Notes: generated from the letters alone by a model not told the origin. Shown: positions 6,808 through 15,430, numbered from the stretch's first letter. The stretch is 21,325 bases of DNA from CAYJBP01 sp964372025 (GCA_964372025.1 CAYJPF010000038.1:1-21325); one strand, 5' to 3'. Numbers and translations: made by a program.

Positions 6808-7983
6808 ATGCAAGAATTTCAATTAAAATACGGATGTAATCCCAATCAAAAACCGGCCAAAATTTTTATGCCGGCAGGCGAATTGCCGCTGCAAATTTTA
6901 AATGGCCGCCCCGGTTATATCAATTTTATGGATGCCCTTAATGCCTGGCAGCTGGTAAAAGAGCTTAAGCAGGCCTTGGGCCTGCCGGCGGCTACCTCTT
7001 TTAAGCATGTTAGCCCGGCCGGGGCGGCGCTTGGTTTGCCGCTTAGCCCCACCTTGGCGCAAATGTATATGGTTAAGGATCAGGATTTAAGCCCGCTGGC
7101 CTGCGCTTATGCCCGGGCAAGGGGCGCAGATCGGATGTCATCCTTTGGCGATTTTATTGCCTTAAGCGATAATTGCGATTTGGCCACAGCCAAGCTAATT
7201 CGTCACGAGGTTTCCGATGGCATTATTGCCCCCGGTTTTGAGCCTGCGGCCTTGGATTTGCTTAAGCAAAAGCGGGGCGGCAATTATAATATTATCCAAA
7301 TTGATGCCGACTATATGCCGGCCGAAATCGAGCATAAGCAAATCTTTGGTATTATGTTTGAGCAGGGGCGTAATAATATTTTAATCGATAATTCACTGCT
7401 TAGCAATATTGTTAGCGCCAATAAAAATTTGCCCGATAGCGCCAAGCGCGATTTGCTTTTGGCCTTGATTACCCTAAAATACTGCCAATCCAATTCGGTT
7501 TGCTATACTTTAGATGGCCAAACAATCGGCGTTGGAGTTGGCCAACAATCGCGCATACATTGCACGCGTTTAGCAGGCGATAAAGCCGATATTTGGCATT
7601 TGCGCCAACATCCTTTGGTGCTAAATTTACCTTTTAAAGAGGATATTGCCACCCCCAATCGCGATAATGCGATCGATATTTATATTTCCCGTTTTAGCGA
7701 GGATATTTTGGCCGATGGCGCTTGGCAGCAATTATTTACCAGCCGCCCCGAGCCTTTAACCGATGCCGCTAAGCAGGCCTTTTTGGCCGAGCAAGCCCAT
7801 GATGTTTGCCTGGGCAGCGATGCATTTTTCCCCTTTACCGATAATATCGAACGTGCCTATAAAAGTGGGGTTAAATATATAGTAGAGCCGGGTGGTTCTA
7901 TCCGTGACGACTTAATTATCGAGGCTTGCCAAAAGCTTGATTTAGTTTTAATCTTTAATGGCGTGCGCCTTTTCCATCATTAA
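6808..7983 (+). CDS. purH: Stand-alone AICAR transformylase
   Basis: Formylates AICAR to FAICAR with 10-formyltetrahydrofolate, step nine of purine synthesis. The 391 residues cover only the transformylase domain; the cyclohydrolase (MGS-like) domain of normal PurH is absent. Visible motifs are LKYGCNPNQKPAKIF (6-20), LNGRPGYINFMDALNAW (31-47), the catalytic Lys66-His67 pair in SFKHVSPAGAA, LKYCQSNSVCY, a GVGVGQQSR loop, SDAFFPFTDN and the C-terminal EPGGSIRDD and FNGVRLFHH. ATG 6808 follows AAAGGAG (6794-6800). It pairs with the PurO-type gene just upstream. Some authors use other symbols for the single-domain form; the symbol here marks homology to that half of PurH. Confidence 0.93.
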   Translation: MQEFQLKYGCNPNQKPAKIFMPAGELPLQILNGRPGYINFMDALNAWQLVKELKQALGLPAATSFKHVSPAGAALGLPLSPTLAQMYMVKDQDLSPLACAYARARGADRMSSFGDFIALSDNCDLATAKLIRHEVSDGIIAPGFEPAALDLLKQKRGGNYNIIQIDADYMPAEIEHKQIFGIMFEQGRNNILIDNSLLSNIVSANKNLPDSAKRDLLLALITLKYCQSNSVCYTLDGQTIGVGVGQQSRIHCTRLAGDKADIWHLRQHPLVLNLPFKEDIATPNRDNAIDIYISRFSEDILADGAWQQLFTSRPEPLTDAAKQAFLAEQAHDVCLGSDAFFPFTDNIERAYKSGVKYIVEPGGSIRDDLIIEACQKLDLVLIFNGVRLFHH

Positions 7984-8026
7984 AATTACTTTAATACATA
8001 AATAAAGCCCACTAAGGAGGCCTAGT

Positions 8027-9292
8027 ATGAAAGTTATGGTTATTGGCGGCGGCGGCCGCGAGCATGCAATAATTGCTAAATTAGCCTTAAATAAAAATAT
8101 TAAGCAAATCTATGCCTTGCCCGGCAATGGCGGCATTGCCGATTTGGCACAAAATATAGACATTTCTGCCACAGATATTCCGGCCATTAGCGATTTTGCC
8201 GTTAAAAACAGCATCGATTTTGCGGTGGTAGCGCCCGATGATCCCTTAGCTTTGGGTGCGGTTGATGCCCTCGAGGCGCGCGGCATTCCCTGCTTTGGGC
8301 CAAATCAGGCGGCGGCCAGGATTGAAAGCAGCAAGGTTTTTGCTAAAAATCTAATGCAAAAATACCAAATCCCTACCGCCGATTATCAAGTTTTTACTGC
8401 GCCTGAGCAGGCAATTAGCCATTGCGAGCAGGCCGATTATCCCTTGGTAATCAAAGCCGATGGCCTGGCCTTGGGCAAAGGGGTTATTATTGCCGCAACC
8501 AAGGCCGAAGCCCTGACGGCCATTGAGCAAATCATGGTTGAGCGAGTTTTTGGCGATAGCGGTAAGCAAATTATTATCGAGGAATTTATTAGCGGCCCCG
8601 AGGTATCGGTGCTGGCCTTTTGCGATGGAAAAACCCTGGTGCCGCTAATTTCGGCCATGGATCATAAACGGGCTTTGGATGGCGATTTAGGCCTAAATAC
8701 CGGCGGCATGGGCGTTATTGCGCCCAACCCTTACTATACATCGGAAATTGCCACCTTTTGTTACGATAATATTTTTATGCCAACCGTGGCTGCCATGCAA
8801 AAAGAAGGCTGCCCATTTAAAGGCTGCCTCTATTTTGGCTTAATGCTAACGGCTAAAGGGCCAAAAGTAATCGAGTATAATTGCCGCTTTGGCGACCCGG
8901 AAACCCAAGCCGTATTGCCGCTTTTGCAAACCGATTTACTAACAATTATGCAGGCCGTACAAGCCGGCAATTTGGCCGATATCGATATCGAATTTAGTGA
9001 TAAGGCCTGCTGTGCCTTGGTATTAGCTTCGGGCGGTTATCCGCTAAAATATGCTAGCGGTTATCCGATTACCTTGCCGGCACTTAGCAAGGATATTGCC
9101 ATTTTCCAGGCCGGCACTAAATATCTTGATCAAAAATTAGTAACTGCCGGCGGCCGAGTTTTGGCAATTAGCGCCCAAGCATCCACTTTGGCCGAGGCCA
9201 TCAATAAGGCTTATCAAGTGGCCGAAAAAGTGGAATTTACGGACAAGTATTATCGCCGAGATATTGGCGCTAAAGCCTTAAATCAAAGCTAA
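8027..9292 (+). CDS. purD: Phosphoribosylamine-glycine ligase (GARS)
   Basis: ATP-grasp enzyme joining glycine to phosphoribosylamine to make GAR, step two of purine synthesis. 421 residues, normal length. The N-terminal MKVMVIGGGGREHAI (1-15), the ATP-grasp lysine at 143 with DGLALGKGV, EEFISGPEVSVLAF, LNTGGMGVIAPNP and the metal-binding EYNCRFGDPE (283-292) followed by TQAVLPLL are all clear. The ATG at 8027 has TAAGGAGG (8013-8020) in a short 43-bp gap after the transformylase gene. Confidence 0.96.
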   Translation: MKVMVIGGGGREHAIIAKLALNKNIKQIYALPGNGGIADLAQNIDISATDIPAISDFAVKNSIDFAVVAPDDPLALGAVDALEARGIPCFGPNQAAARIESSKVFAKNLMQKYQIPTADYQVFTAPEQAISHCEQADYPLVIKADGLALGKGVIIAATKAEALTAIEQIMVERVFGDSGKQIIIEEFISGPEVSVLAFCDGKTLVPLISAMDHKRALDGDLGLNTGGMGVIAPNPYYTSEIATFCYDNIFMPTVAAMQKEGCPFKGCLYFGLMLTAKGPKVIEYNCRFGDPETQAVLPLLQTDLLTIMQAVQAGNLADIDIEFSDKACCALVLASGGYPLKYASGYPITLPALSKDIAIFQAGTKYLDQKLVTAGGRVLAISAQASTLAEAINKAYQVAEKVEFTDKYYRRDIGAKALNQS

Positions 9293-9363
9293 AATTAGCC
9301 TTGATTTAAGCCTACACTTAGCCAAATGGCTGCTAAGCAAGGATATCAATCAAGATATATTAT

Positions 9364-9369
9364 AGGAGG
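9364..9369 (+). promoter_or_regulatory. purL ribosome-binding site, decides start
   Basis: AGGAGG lies 4 nt before the ATG at 9374. The same frame is open further back to an ATG at 9326, but that start has no ribosome-binding site and adds 16 residues unlike the family. Confidence 0.8.
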
Positions 9370-9373
9370 ATTT

Positions 9374-12300
9374 ATGATTTATCGCATTTATACCGAAAAA
9401 AAAGCGGCCTATGCCGGCGAGGCGCAGGCTTTATATCAGGAGATTGTTCAGGTATTAAACATTGATGCCTTGCAAGGATTACGCCTGCTAAACCGCTATG
9501 ATGTGGCAAATATCAGCCAAGAATTATTTACGGCAGGCTTGGATACCGTATTTAGCGAGCCGCCTTTAGACCTTGTTTATGATCAGCTGCCCACCTTTGA
9601 GGGCACAATTATTGCCAGCGAATACTTGCCCGGCCAATTTGATCAAAGGGCCGATTCTTGCGCTCAATGCCTGCAGTTTATTGCCGGTGGCCAGCGGCCA
9701 ATTGTGGCCTATGCCAGGCTTTATCTGCTAAGCGGCGATTTGTCGGAGCAGCAAATTAAGCAAATCAAAAATTATCTAATTAATCCGGTGGAATCAAGGG
9801 AGGCCGGCTTAGACTTGCCGCAAAGCCTCGATCCCGGCTCTATTATTCCCGATAAAATCCCTGCTATCGATGGCTTTGTCGAGGCTGATGATCAAGGCAA
9901 AGCCCAAATTCGCCAAACTTATGGCCTGGCTATGGATAATGAGGATTTGGCTTTATGCCAAGATTATTTCCGCCAAGAGGGTCGTAATCCCAGCTTAACC
10001 GAGCTAAAGGTGCTGGATACTTATTGGTCGGATCATTGCCGCCATACCACTTTTGCTACGGTTTTAAATGATATCGAAATTGAAGATGAGCTAGCCAAGG
10101 CCAGCTATCAGCATTATCTAAAAATAAAGGCCGAGCTAGGCAGCAAGAAGCCGCTTACTTTGATGGATATAGCCACCATTGCGGCCAAGTATTTGCGAGC
10201 TCAGGGCAAGTTGGATGCTTTGGATATTTCCGAGGAGGTCAATGCCTGCACGGTGCATATCGAGGTGGATATTGATGGCCAAAAAGAGCCTTGGCTGCTG
10301 CTATTTAAGAACGAAACCCATAATCACCCAACCGAAATCGAGCCCTTTGGCGGTGCGGCTACCTGCATCGGAGGCGCAATTCGCGATCCATTGTCGGGGC
10401 GGGGCTATGTTTATCAGGCCATGCGCGTTACCGGTGCGGCCGATCCCTTGCAGCCTTTAAGCCAAACTTTGCCCGGCAAATTGCCGCAACGCAAAATTAC
10501 CACCACCGCTGCGGCCGGTTATTCTTCTTATGGCAATCAAATTGGCCTAGCAACAGGCCTGGTAGACGAGGTTTATCATCCCAATTATGTGGCCAAAAGG
10601 ATGGAGGTTGGGGCGGTTATTGCCGCAGCCCCTAAGGCCAATGTTTATCGTGCCGAGCCTGAGGCCGGCGATTTAGTGGTGCTTTTGGGCGGACGCACCG
10701 GCCGTGATGGTTGCGGTGGGGCAACAGGGTCGTCTAAAGCGCATGATAGCTCCTCTTTGGCCAATTTAGGTGCCGAGGTGCAAAAGGGCAATGCCCCGGA
10801 AGAGCGCAAAATCCAAAGGCTGTTCCGCAATGCTCAAGCTGCCCGTTTAATTAAGCGCTGCAATGATTTTGGCGCAGGCGGGGTGGCGGTGGCCATCGGC
10901 GAATTAGCGCCCGGCTTAATTATCAATTTGGATGCTGTACCCAAAAAATATGCCGGCTTAGACGGCACTGAGCTGGCGATTAGCGAATCTCAAGAGCGAA
11001 TGGCGGTGGTTTTGGCCAAGCAGGATTTAGAGCAATTTTGCCAATTAGCGGCCGCCGAAAACTTAGAAGCCACCATTGTGGCCGAAATCAGCGAGCAAAG
11101 GCGGCTGATTATGAATTGGCAAGGCCAAGATATTGTAAATTTAAGCCGCGACTTTTTGGACAGTAATGGTGCGCCTAAGCAGGCCAAAGCCAAAATTTTG
11201 ACTGGGGCTGATAATTATGCTGCCAATTGGGGCGCTAATTTTGAGCAAAAGCTAAAAAATATGCTTGCTGATTTGAACATCTGCTCTAAGCAGGGCTTAA
11301 GCGAGCGTTTCGATTCTACCGTTGGCGGCGGCACCGTCTTTTTGCCCTTTGGCGGCAAAAATCAAAAAACCCCTACCCAGCAAATGATTGCTAAATTGCC
11401 GGTGCAAAATGCCAGCACCTCTACCTGCTCTTTAATGAGTTATGGCTTTAATCCTTATCTTAGCGAGGCTAGCCCATATCGGGGGGCTTACCTGGCCGTT
11501 ATCGATTCTGTGGCCAAAATTGCGGTAGCCGGTGGCGATTTAAGCAAATGCTGGTTATCTTTTCAGGAATACTTCCCCCGCTTGGGTGCCAATCCCCAGC
11601 GTTGGGGCTTGCCTTTGGCCGCCCTCTTGGGCGCTTTGCAGGCGCAATTAGATTTAGAATTAGCAGCTATCGGCGGCAAAGATTCGATGAGCGGCAGCTT
11701 TGAGGATATTGATGTTCCGCCTACTTTAATTTCCTTTGCCGCAGCTATCGGCGATACTAAGCATTTATTAAGCCCCGAATTAAAGCAAGCCGGCAGCCGT
11801 TTAGTGATTTTAGAGCCCGCTTATGATCAGCATAATTTGCCGCAAGCGGCCAACTTAAAAGCAAATATGGCTACCCTTAAATCTTTAATCGAAAAAGGCC
11901 AGGTTATAGCCGGTTATGCCTTAGGCCATGGCGGGCTGATGGCCGCTATAGCCAAAATGGCCTTCGGTAATCAAATTGGCTTTGAATTGGCGGATAATCT
12001 GGACGAAACGGAATTATTTGCCGCCAAATACGGCAGTTTTGTGCTAGAACTAGCTGCTGATGCCGACTTAATCGGCCGTCAAATTGGCCAAACTTGTGCT
12101 GATTATCAGCTAAAATATCAAGGGCAAAGCTATGATTTAGCCGAGCTGGAGCAAATATATCAACAAAAATTAGAGCCTGTTTTCCCCTTAAATGCACCTA
12201 TTGAAAACACGGACAAAATACCTACTTATAATTACACTGAAAAATCTTTAATCAGCCCCAAAATCAAGCGGCTTAAGCCACGGGTTTTAATCCCGGCTTT

Positions 12301-13075
12301 TCCCGGCACTAATTGCGAATACGATGTAGCCCGTGCTTTTGAGCTGGCCGGGGCGGAGGCTAAAATTTTAGTTATCCGCAATTTAGAGCCTGCTTGGCTT
12401 GCAGAGAGCCGCGAGCAAATCATCAAAGAATTGCAAAATAGCCAAATTGTGGCTTTGCCGGGTGGTTTTTCCGGCGGCGACGAGCCGGAAGGATCGGGCA
12501 AATTTATTGCTAACTTTTTGCGGCAAGAGCCTATCAAGCAGGCTTTATATGAGATGCTCTTTGCTAATGACGGCTTAATGCTCGGCATTTGCAATGGCTT
12601 CCAGGCCTTGATTAAATTAGGCCTGGTACCCTTTGGCGAAATTAGGGATATGGATCAGCAAAGCCCCACTTTAAGCTATAATCAAATTGGTCGCCATCAG
12701 AGCAAAATGGTTAATATTCGGGTGGCTTCGGTTAAAAGCCCTTGGCTAAGTTTGGCTAAGCCCGGCCAAAATTATACGCTGGCCATTTCGCATGGCGAGG
12801 GACGTTTTATTTGCCCGCCGGCTTTGCTTGAGCAATTAGCAGCAAATGGCCAAATTTGCAGCCAATATGTTGATTTAGCAGGCAATGTTAGCATGGATAT
12901 TAGCGCCAACCCCAATGGATCGCTTAATGCAATCGAAAGTATTTGTTCGCCCGATGGCCGTATTTTTGGCCAAATGGCGCATCCCGAGCGTTATTTAGGC
13001 GCCGGTAATATGCTAAATATCAGCGGCAATACCGCCTATCCGCTATTTAAGTCGGCCATTGCTTATTTTAAATAA
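9374..13075 (+). CDS. purL: FGAM synthase, single-chain PurL
   Basis: Converts FGAR to FGAM using ATP and glutamine, step four of purine synthesis. The 1233 residues combine an N-terminal PurS-like part, a linker, two PurM-like synthetase halves and a C-terminal class I glutaminase, so no separate purQ or purS is needed. Motifs in order: TYWSDHCRHTTF (from 216), NETHNHPTEIEPFGGAATC, LGGRTGRDGCGGATGSS, GGKDSMSGSF, then the glutaminase RVLIPAFPGTNCEYD, LPGGFSGGDE, nucleophile Cys1073 in LGICNGFQ and His1203/Glu1205 in MAHPER. The start is ATG 9374, set by its ribosome-binding site. purB follows after 36 bp. Confidence 0.96.
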   Translation: MIYRIYTEKKAAYAGEAQALYQEIVQVLNIDALQGLRLLNRYDVANISQELFTAGLDTVFSEPPLDLVYDQLPTFEGTIIASEYLPGQFDQRADSCAQCLQFIAGGQRPIVAYARLYLLSGDLSEQQIKQIKNYLINPVESREAGLDLPQSLDPGSIIPDKIPAIDGFVEADDQGKAQIRQTYGLAMDNEDLALCQDYFRQEGRNPSLTELKVLDTYWSDHCRHTTFATVLNDIEIEDELAKASYQHYLKIKAELGSKKPLTLMDIATIAAKYLRAQGKLDALDISEEVNACTVHIEVDIDGQKEPWLLLFKNETHNHPTEIEPFGGAATCIGGAIRDPLSGRGYVYQAMRVTGAADPLQPLSQTLPGKLPQRKITTTAAAGYSSYGNQIGLATGLVDEVYHPNYVAKRMEVGAVIAAAPKANVYRAEPEAGDLVVLLGGRTGRDGCGGATGSSKAHDSSSLANLGAEVQKGNAPEERKIQRLFRNAQAARLIKRCNDFGAGGVAVAIGELAPGLIINLDAVPKKYAGLDGTELAISESQERMAVVLAKQDLEQFCQLAAAENLEATIVAEISEQRRLIMNWQGQDIVNLSRDFLDSNGAPKQAKAKILTGADNYAANWGANFEQKLKNMLADLNICSKQGLSERFDSTVGGGTVFLPFGGKNQKTPTQQMIAKLPVQNASTSTCSLMSYGFNPYLSEASPYRGAYLAVIDSVAKIAVAGGDLSKCWLSFQEYFPRLGANPQRWGLPLAALLGALQAQLDLELAAIGGKDSMSGSFEDIDVPPTLISFAAAIGDTKHLLSPELKQAGSRLVILEPAYDQHNLPQAANLKANMATLKSLIEKGQVIAGYALGHGGLMAAIAKMAFGNQIGFELADNLDETELFAAKYGSFVLELAADADLIGRQIGQTCADYQLKYQGQSYDLAELEQIYQQKLEPVFPLNAPIENTDKIPTYNYTEKSLISPKIKRLKPRVLIPAFPGTNCEYDVARAFELAGAEAKILVIRNLEPAWLAESREQIIKELQNSQIVALPGGFSGGDEPEGSGKFIANFLRQEPIKQALYEMLFANDGLMLGICNGFQALIKLGLVPFGEIRDMDQQSPTLSYNQIGRHQSKMVNIRVASVKSPWLSLAKPGQNYTLAISHGEGRFICPPALLEQLAANGQICSQYVDLAGNVSMDISANPNGSLNAIESICSPDGRIFGQMAHPERYLGAGNMLNISGNTAYPLFKSAIAYFK

Positions 13076-13111
13076 AGCCCGATCTGGCCAAATATTTTAA
13101 AGGAGTTTATT

Positions 13112-14542
13112 ATGAATCGAGATAATTATCTTTCGCCCTTTTCTACCCGTTATGCCGGTAAGGAAATGCAGTATTTATTTTCCGAGGATTTTAAGTTTAG
13201 CACTTGGCATCGCCTGTGGATTGCCTTGGCCAAGGCCGAGCAAAAATTAGGCTTAGATATCAGCGATGCCCAAATTGCCGAGATGGAACAAAATGCCGAT
13301 ATTATTGATTATCCTACCGCCCAAGCATTGGAAAAGGAATTGCGCCATGATGTGATGGCCCATGTTCATGCTTTTGCTAAGCAATGCCCACTTGCCGCTC
13401 CGATTATCCATTTGGGGGCAACATCATGCTATGTTGGCGATAATACCGACCTAATTATTATGCATAAGGCAGCCGATATTGTGCTGGCCAAGCTAATCAG
13501 CATTGTGCGCAATTTAAGTGATTTTGCGCTTGAATACAAAGATTTGGCCTGCTTGGGCTATACCCATTTGCAGCCGGCGCAACCTACCACCATTGGCAAG
13601 CGCGCCACGCTTTGGATATATGAATTGATGATGGATATCGAGCAATTAGCACGTTTTAAGGACAATTTGGCCTTGCTTGGCTCGCAGGGCACAACCGGCA
13701 CTCAGGCCAGTTTTAGGGAATTATTTAATGATGATCGGGCTAAGATTAAGCAGCTAAACCAGCTAATTGCCGCCGAGCTGGGTTTTGATAAGGTGGTGCC
13801 GGTAAGCGGCCAAACTTATAGCCGCAAGGTGGATAGTTTTATGCTTAATATTCTTAGCGGCATTGCTCAAAGCGCCAGCAAATTTGGCCATGATTTGCGC
13901 ATCCTACAATCCTTTGAGGAAATGGAAGAGCCTTTTGGCAAAAAGCAAATCGGGTCTTCGGCCATGCCTTATAAGCGCAATCCGATGAAAAGCGAGCGCA
14001 TTTGTTCGCTGGCACGTTATATAATATCCGATAGCCTAAACCCTGCCTTTACCGCAGCTACCCAGTGGTTTGAGCGCAGCTTGGACGATTCGGCAAATAA
14101 GCGGATAGCGGTAGCCGAGGCCTTTTTGGGCGTGGATGCTATTTTAAACTTGTATCTGGAAGTTAGCGATGGCTTGGTGGTTTATCCTAAAATTGTAGGC
14201 GGCCGCTTGCAGGCTAAATTGCCATTTATGGCCACCGAAAATATCTTGATGAAAGCTGTTAAAAAGGGGGCAGATCGCCAAATTATTCATGAGGCTTTGC
14301 GCACCCATTCCCAAGCCACCGCTGCTGCCATCAAATTAGATGGCGCTGCCAATGATTTGCTTGAACGCATAGCTGCCGATCCGCAAATCCCCTTAGATAG
14401 CAGTGAATTAGCCGAGCTGATGCATCCTGCTCTTTATGTTGGGCTTGCCCCGGAGCAGGTTAGCGAGTTTATCGAGGCCGAGGTTAAGCCTATGTTGGCA
14501 AAATTTGCCGATTATCAGGCCGATTTTGTGCCTAGTTTATAA
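13112..14542 (+). CDS. purB: Adenylosuccinate lyase
   Basis: Releases fumarate from SAICAR (step eight to AICAR) and from adenylosuccinate to give AMP, so it serves both IMP and AMP synthesis. 476 residues, fumarase/aspartase superfamily. The superfamily signature SSAMPYKRNPMKSER starts at Ser282, in the mobile catalytic loop. His152 in GYTHLQPAQPTT and the TSCYVGDN segment are the other active-site regions. ATG 13112 follows AAAGGAG. It is the last gene of the operon, and nothing on the plus strand follows until a separate promoter at 15106. It is slightly longer than the B. subtilis form. Confidence 0.95.
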   Translation: MNRDNYLSPFSTRYAGKEMQYLFSEDFKFSTWHRLWIALAKAEQKLGLDISDAQIAEMEQNADIIDYPTAQALEKELRHDVMAHVHAFAKQCPLAAPIIHLGATSCYVGDNTDLIIMHKAADIVLAKLISIVRNLSDFALEYKDLACLGYTHLQPAQPTTIGKRATLWIYELMMDIEQLARFKDNLALLGSQGTTGTQASFRELFNDDRAKIKQLNQLIAAELGFDKVVPVSGQTYSRKVDSFMLNILSGIAQSASKFGHDLRILQSFEEMEEPFGKKQIGSSAMPYKRNPMKSERICSLARYIISDSLNPAFTAATQWFERSLDDSANKRIAVAEAFLGVDAILNLYLEVSDGLVVYPKIVGGRLQAKLPFMATENILMKAVKKGADRQIIHEALRTHSQATAAAIKLDGAANDLLERIAADPQIPLDSSELAELMHPALYVGLAPEQVSEFIEAEVKPMLAKFADYQADFVPSL

Positions 14543-14626
14543 TTTGATTAATAGCTCGGGCTGTTGCAATAACTCCTTTTTTAAAGTTTTACTCAATTTT
14601 TTACAAAAAATTGCGGGGTTTGACCT
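14543..14626 (+). other. AT-rich tail of the purine operon
   Basis: No gene is seen. It holds GGGCTGTTGCAATA (14558-14571), a half-match to the terminator stems elsewhere in the window, and an AT-only palindrome (14594-14613) that lacks the GC core of a normal terminator. Confidence 0.4.
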
Positions 14627-14758
14627 AGCTGGGTTTAGCTAAAGCTAACCCACAGCTATGCACGTAGCTAGTGCTCAAAATCTGAGATTTTGGCACTAGC
14701 TCAGGGGCAGAGCCCCAAGGTCTTAAAACCGGCGCTTTTTGGCAAAGCCAAAACAGCC
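14627..14758. repeat. Cluster of four palindromic hairpins
   Basis: Four inverted repeats follow each other closely. The first (14627-14657) has imperfect AGCT..GGGTT arms. The second (14667-14700) has 15-bp arms GCTAGTGC-CAAAATC with one bulged T and a TGA loop. The third (14704-14716) is GGGGC-AGA-GCCCC. The fourth (14737-14753) is TTTTGGC-AAA-GCCAAAA. No coding frame fits. Dense palindromes between operons suggest REP-like or BIME-like extragenic repeats, but I cannot test copy number. A structured RNA at the end of the purine transcript is the alternative. Confidence 0.55.
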
Positions 14759-14795
14759 CTCAAGATCAAGCAAAAAATCAATAATAGTTATGATG

Positions 14796-14842
14796 TAAAA
14801 AAGGGGCTATCACAAAAACTATTTGCGTTAGCCCCTTTTAAA
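14796..14842. terminator. Bidirectional terminator between convergent genes
   Basis: Arms AAAAGGGGCTA (14799-14809) and TAGCCCCTTTT (14829-14839) pair perfectly, and the stem continues inwards through a CACAAA/TTTGCG segment with one mismatch. An A-run on the left and T-run on the right let it work both ways. It can end the purine operon from the left and the small minus-strand gene (14853-15023) from the right. Confidence 0.85.
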
Positions 14843-14852
14843 GTCCTGCTAT

Positions 14853-15023
14853 CTAATAATGCTTATTATGCAGCTTATTATTTAACTTGCTTTCGGTTTT
14901 GCAATCGCCACTATTGGTTGCGCTGTTTTGTGTTTGATTTTGTGTTTGATTTTGTGTTTGATTTTGAGCCTGGTTTTTACCACCACAATTACTTAATTGC
15001 TTATTCTTATTATTCTTGGCCAT
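14853..15023 (-). CDS. Small Asn/Gln-rich protein of unknown function
   Basis: A 56-residue hydrophilic protein starting MAKNNKNKQLSNCGGKNQAQ. I do not recognise a family. It contains a tandem QNQT repeat encoded by three perfect 12-bp units, two cysteines (13 and 41) and a Lys/Asn/His-rich tail. The start at 15023 is set by a clear AGGAGG (15031-15036) with a 7-nt spacer. A longer in-frame extension to 15143 has no such site and would read back through the facing promoter region. Terminators on the left and an independent facing promoter on the right make it a single-gene unit. Small low-complexity proteins of this kind occur in spore-formers, but that is only a loose resemblance. The ribosome-binding site is the main proof that it is real. 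Confidence 0.6.
   Translation of the reverse strand: MAKNNKNKQLSNCGGKNQAQNQTQNQTQNQTQNSATNSGDCKTESKLNNKLHNKHY
14929..14964. repeat. 12-bp tandem repeat, three copies
   Basis: TGTGTTTGATTT is repeated three times exactly (14929-14940, 14941-14952, 14953-14964). On the minus strand it encodes the QNQT repeats of the small protein. The identical units suggest recent slippage expansion. Confidence 0.9.
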
Positions 15024-15105
15024 TTTAAATCCTCCTAAAATTATTATTGACATTATCGTCAAACTTATTTTACCCTCAAAATAAAAAATTATGCTTAAAA
15101 AAATC

Positions 15106-15134
15106 TTGACAAATCTAGGCTTTATGTTTATAAT
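15106..15134 (+). promoter_or_regulatory. Consensus SigA-type promoter for T-box transcript
   Basis: TTGACA (15106-15111) and TATAAT (15129-15134) are both perfect consensus hexamers with an ideal 17-bp spacer. Transcription should start near 15141, just before the T-box leader. A promoter this strong fits control by premature termination rather than by initiation. Confidence 0.9.
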
Positions 15135-15140
15135 ATCTAA

Positions 15141-15400
15141 CATATATGCAATGCTTTGACGGAGATAAGTACAAATATAGCTATTTTACAGAGAGTTTGG
15201 CCTAGGCTGTAAGCCAAATAAATGCTTATTTAGAAATTCACTCCCGAGCTTTCATTTTAAAGAAAATTTTTTGGGTAACTTAAAATTTTTGAGTAGTAAT
15301 GAACGGTTTTCCCCGTTATCGGAAACAAAAGTGGATCTTATTGATCAATTTGGGTGGTAACACGGATAACTTCGTCCCTATCAAGGGAGGGAGTTTTTTT
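15141..15400 (+). promoter_or_regulatory. T-box riboswitch, phenylalanine (TTC) specifier
   Basis: The leader carries the hallmark T-box sequence TGGGTGGTAACACGG (15351-15365), whose TGGT should pair with the ACCA end of uncharged tRNA. Stem I has GGAG (15161-15164) facing CTCC (15241-15244), the AGTA of the specifier-loop S-turn (15168-15171), GAGAG (15191-15195) and the opposite GAAA-TTC-A (15233-15240). By the usual layout the triplet just before ACTC is the specifier, here TTC for Phe. Stem III is AACGG/CCGTT (about 15302-15317). The T of TGGT fits the A73 discriminator of tRNA-Phe. Uncharged tRNA-Phe should promote readthrough into the CoA ligase gene. Confidence 0.88.
15370..15400 (+). 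terminator. T-box regulatory terminator
   Basis: CTTCGTCCCT (15370-15379) pairs with AGGGAGGGAG (15384-15393), with one wobble and one mismatch, followed by seven T residues. Its left arm is adjacent to the T-box sequence, so formation of the antiterminator with tRNA would exclude it. Confidence 0.85.
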
Positions 15401-15430
15401 ATTAGGGTATTTAAAATATTGATTATAGAT

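Noticed and set aside
9326..9373. 16-residue extension of PurL
   Set aside because: No ribosome-binding site before 9326, while the AGGAGG before 9374 is strong and would lie inside the extended gene.
14627..14758. CRISPR array
   Set aside because: The palindromes differ from one another and there are no regular identical repeats with unique spacers, and no cas genes.
14690..15028. 112-codon plus-strand frame across the palindromes and repeat
   Set aside because: It runs through a terminator and antisense to the better supported small gene, with low-complexity FDFV repeats from the 12-bp unit.
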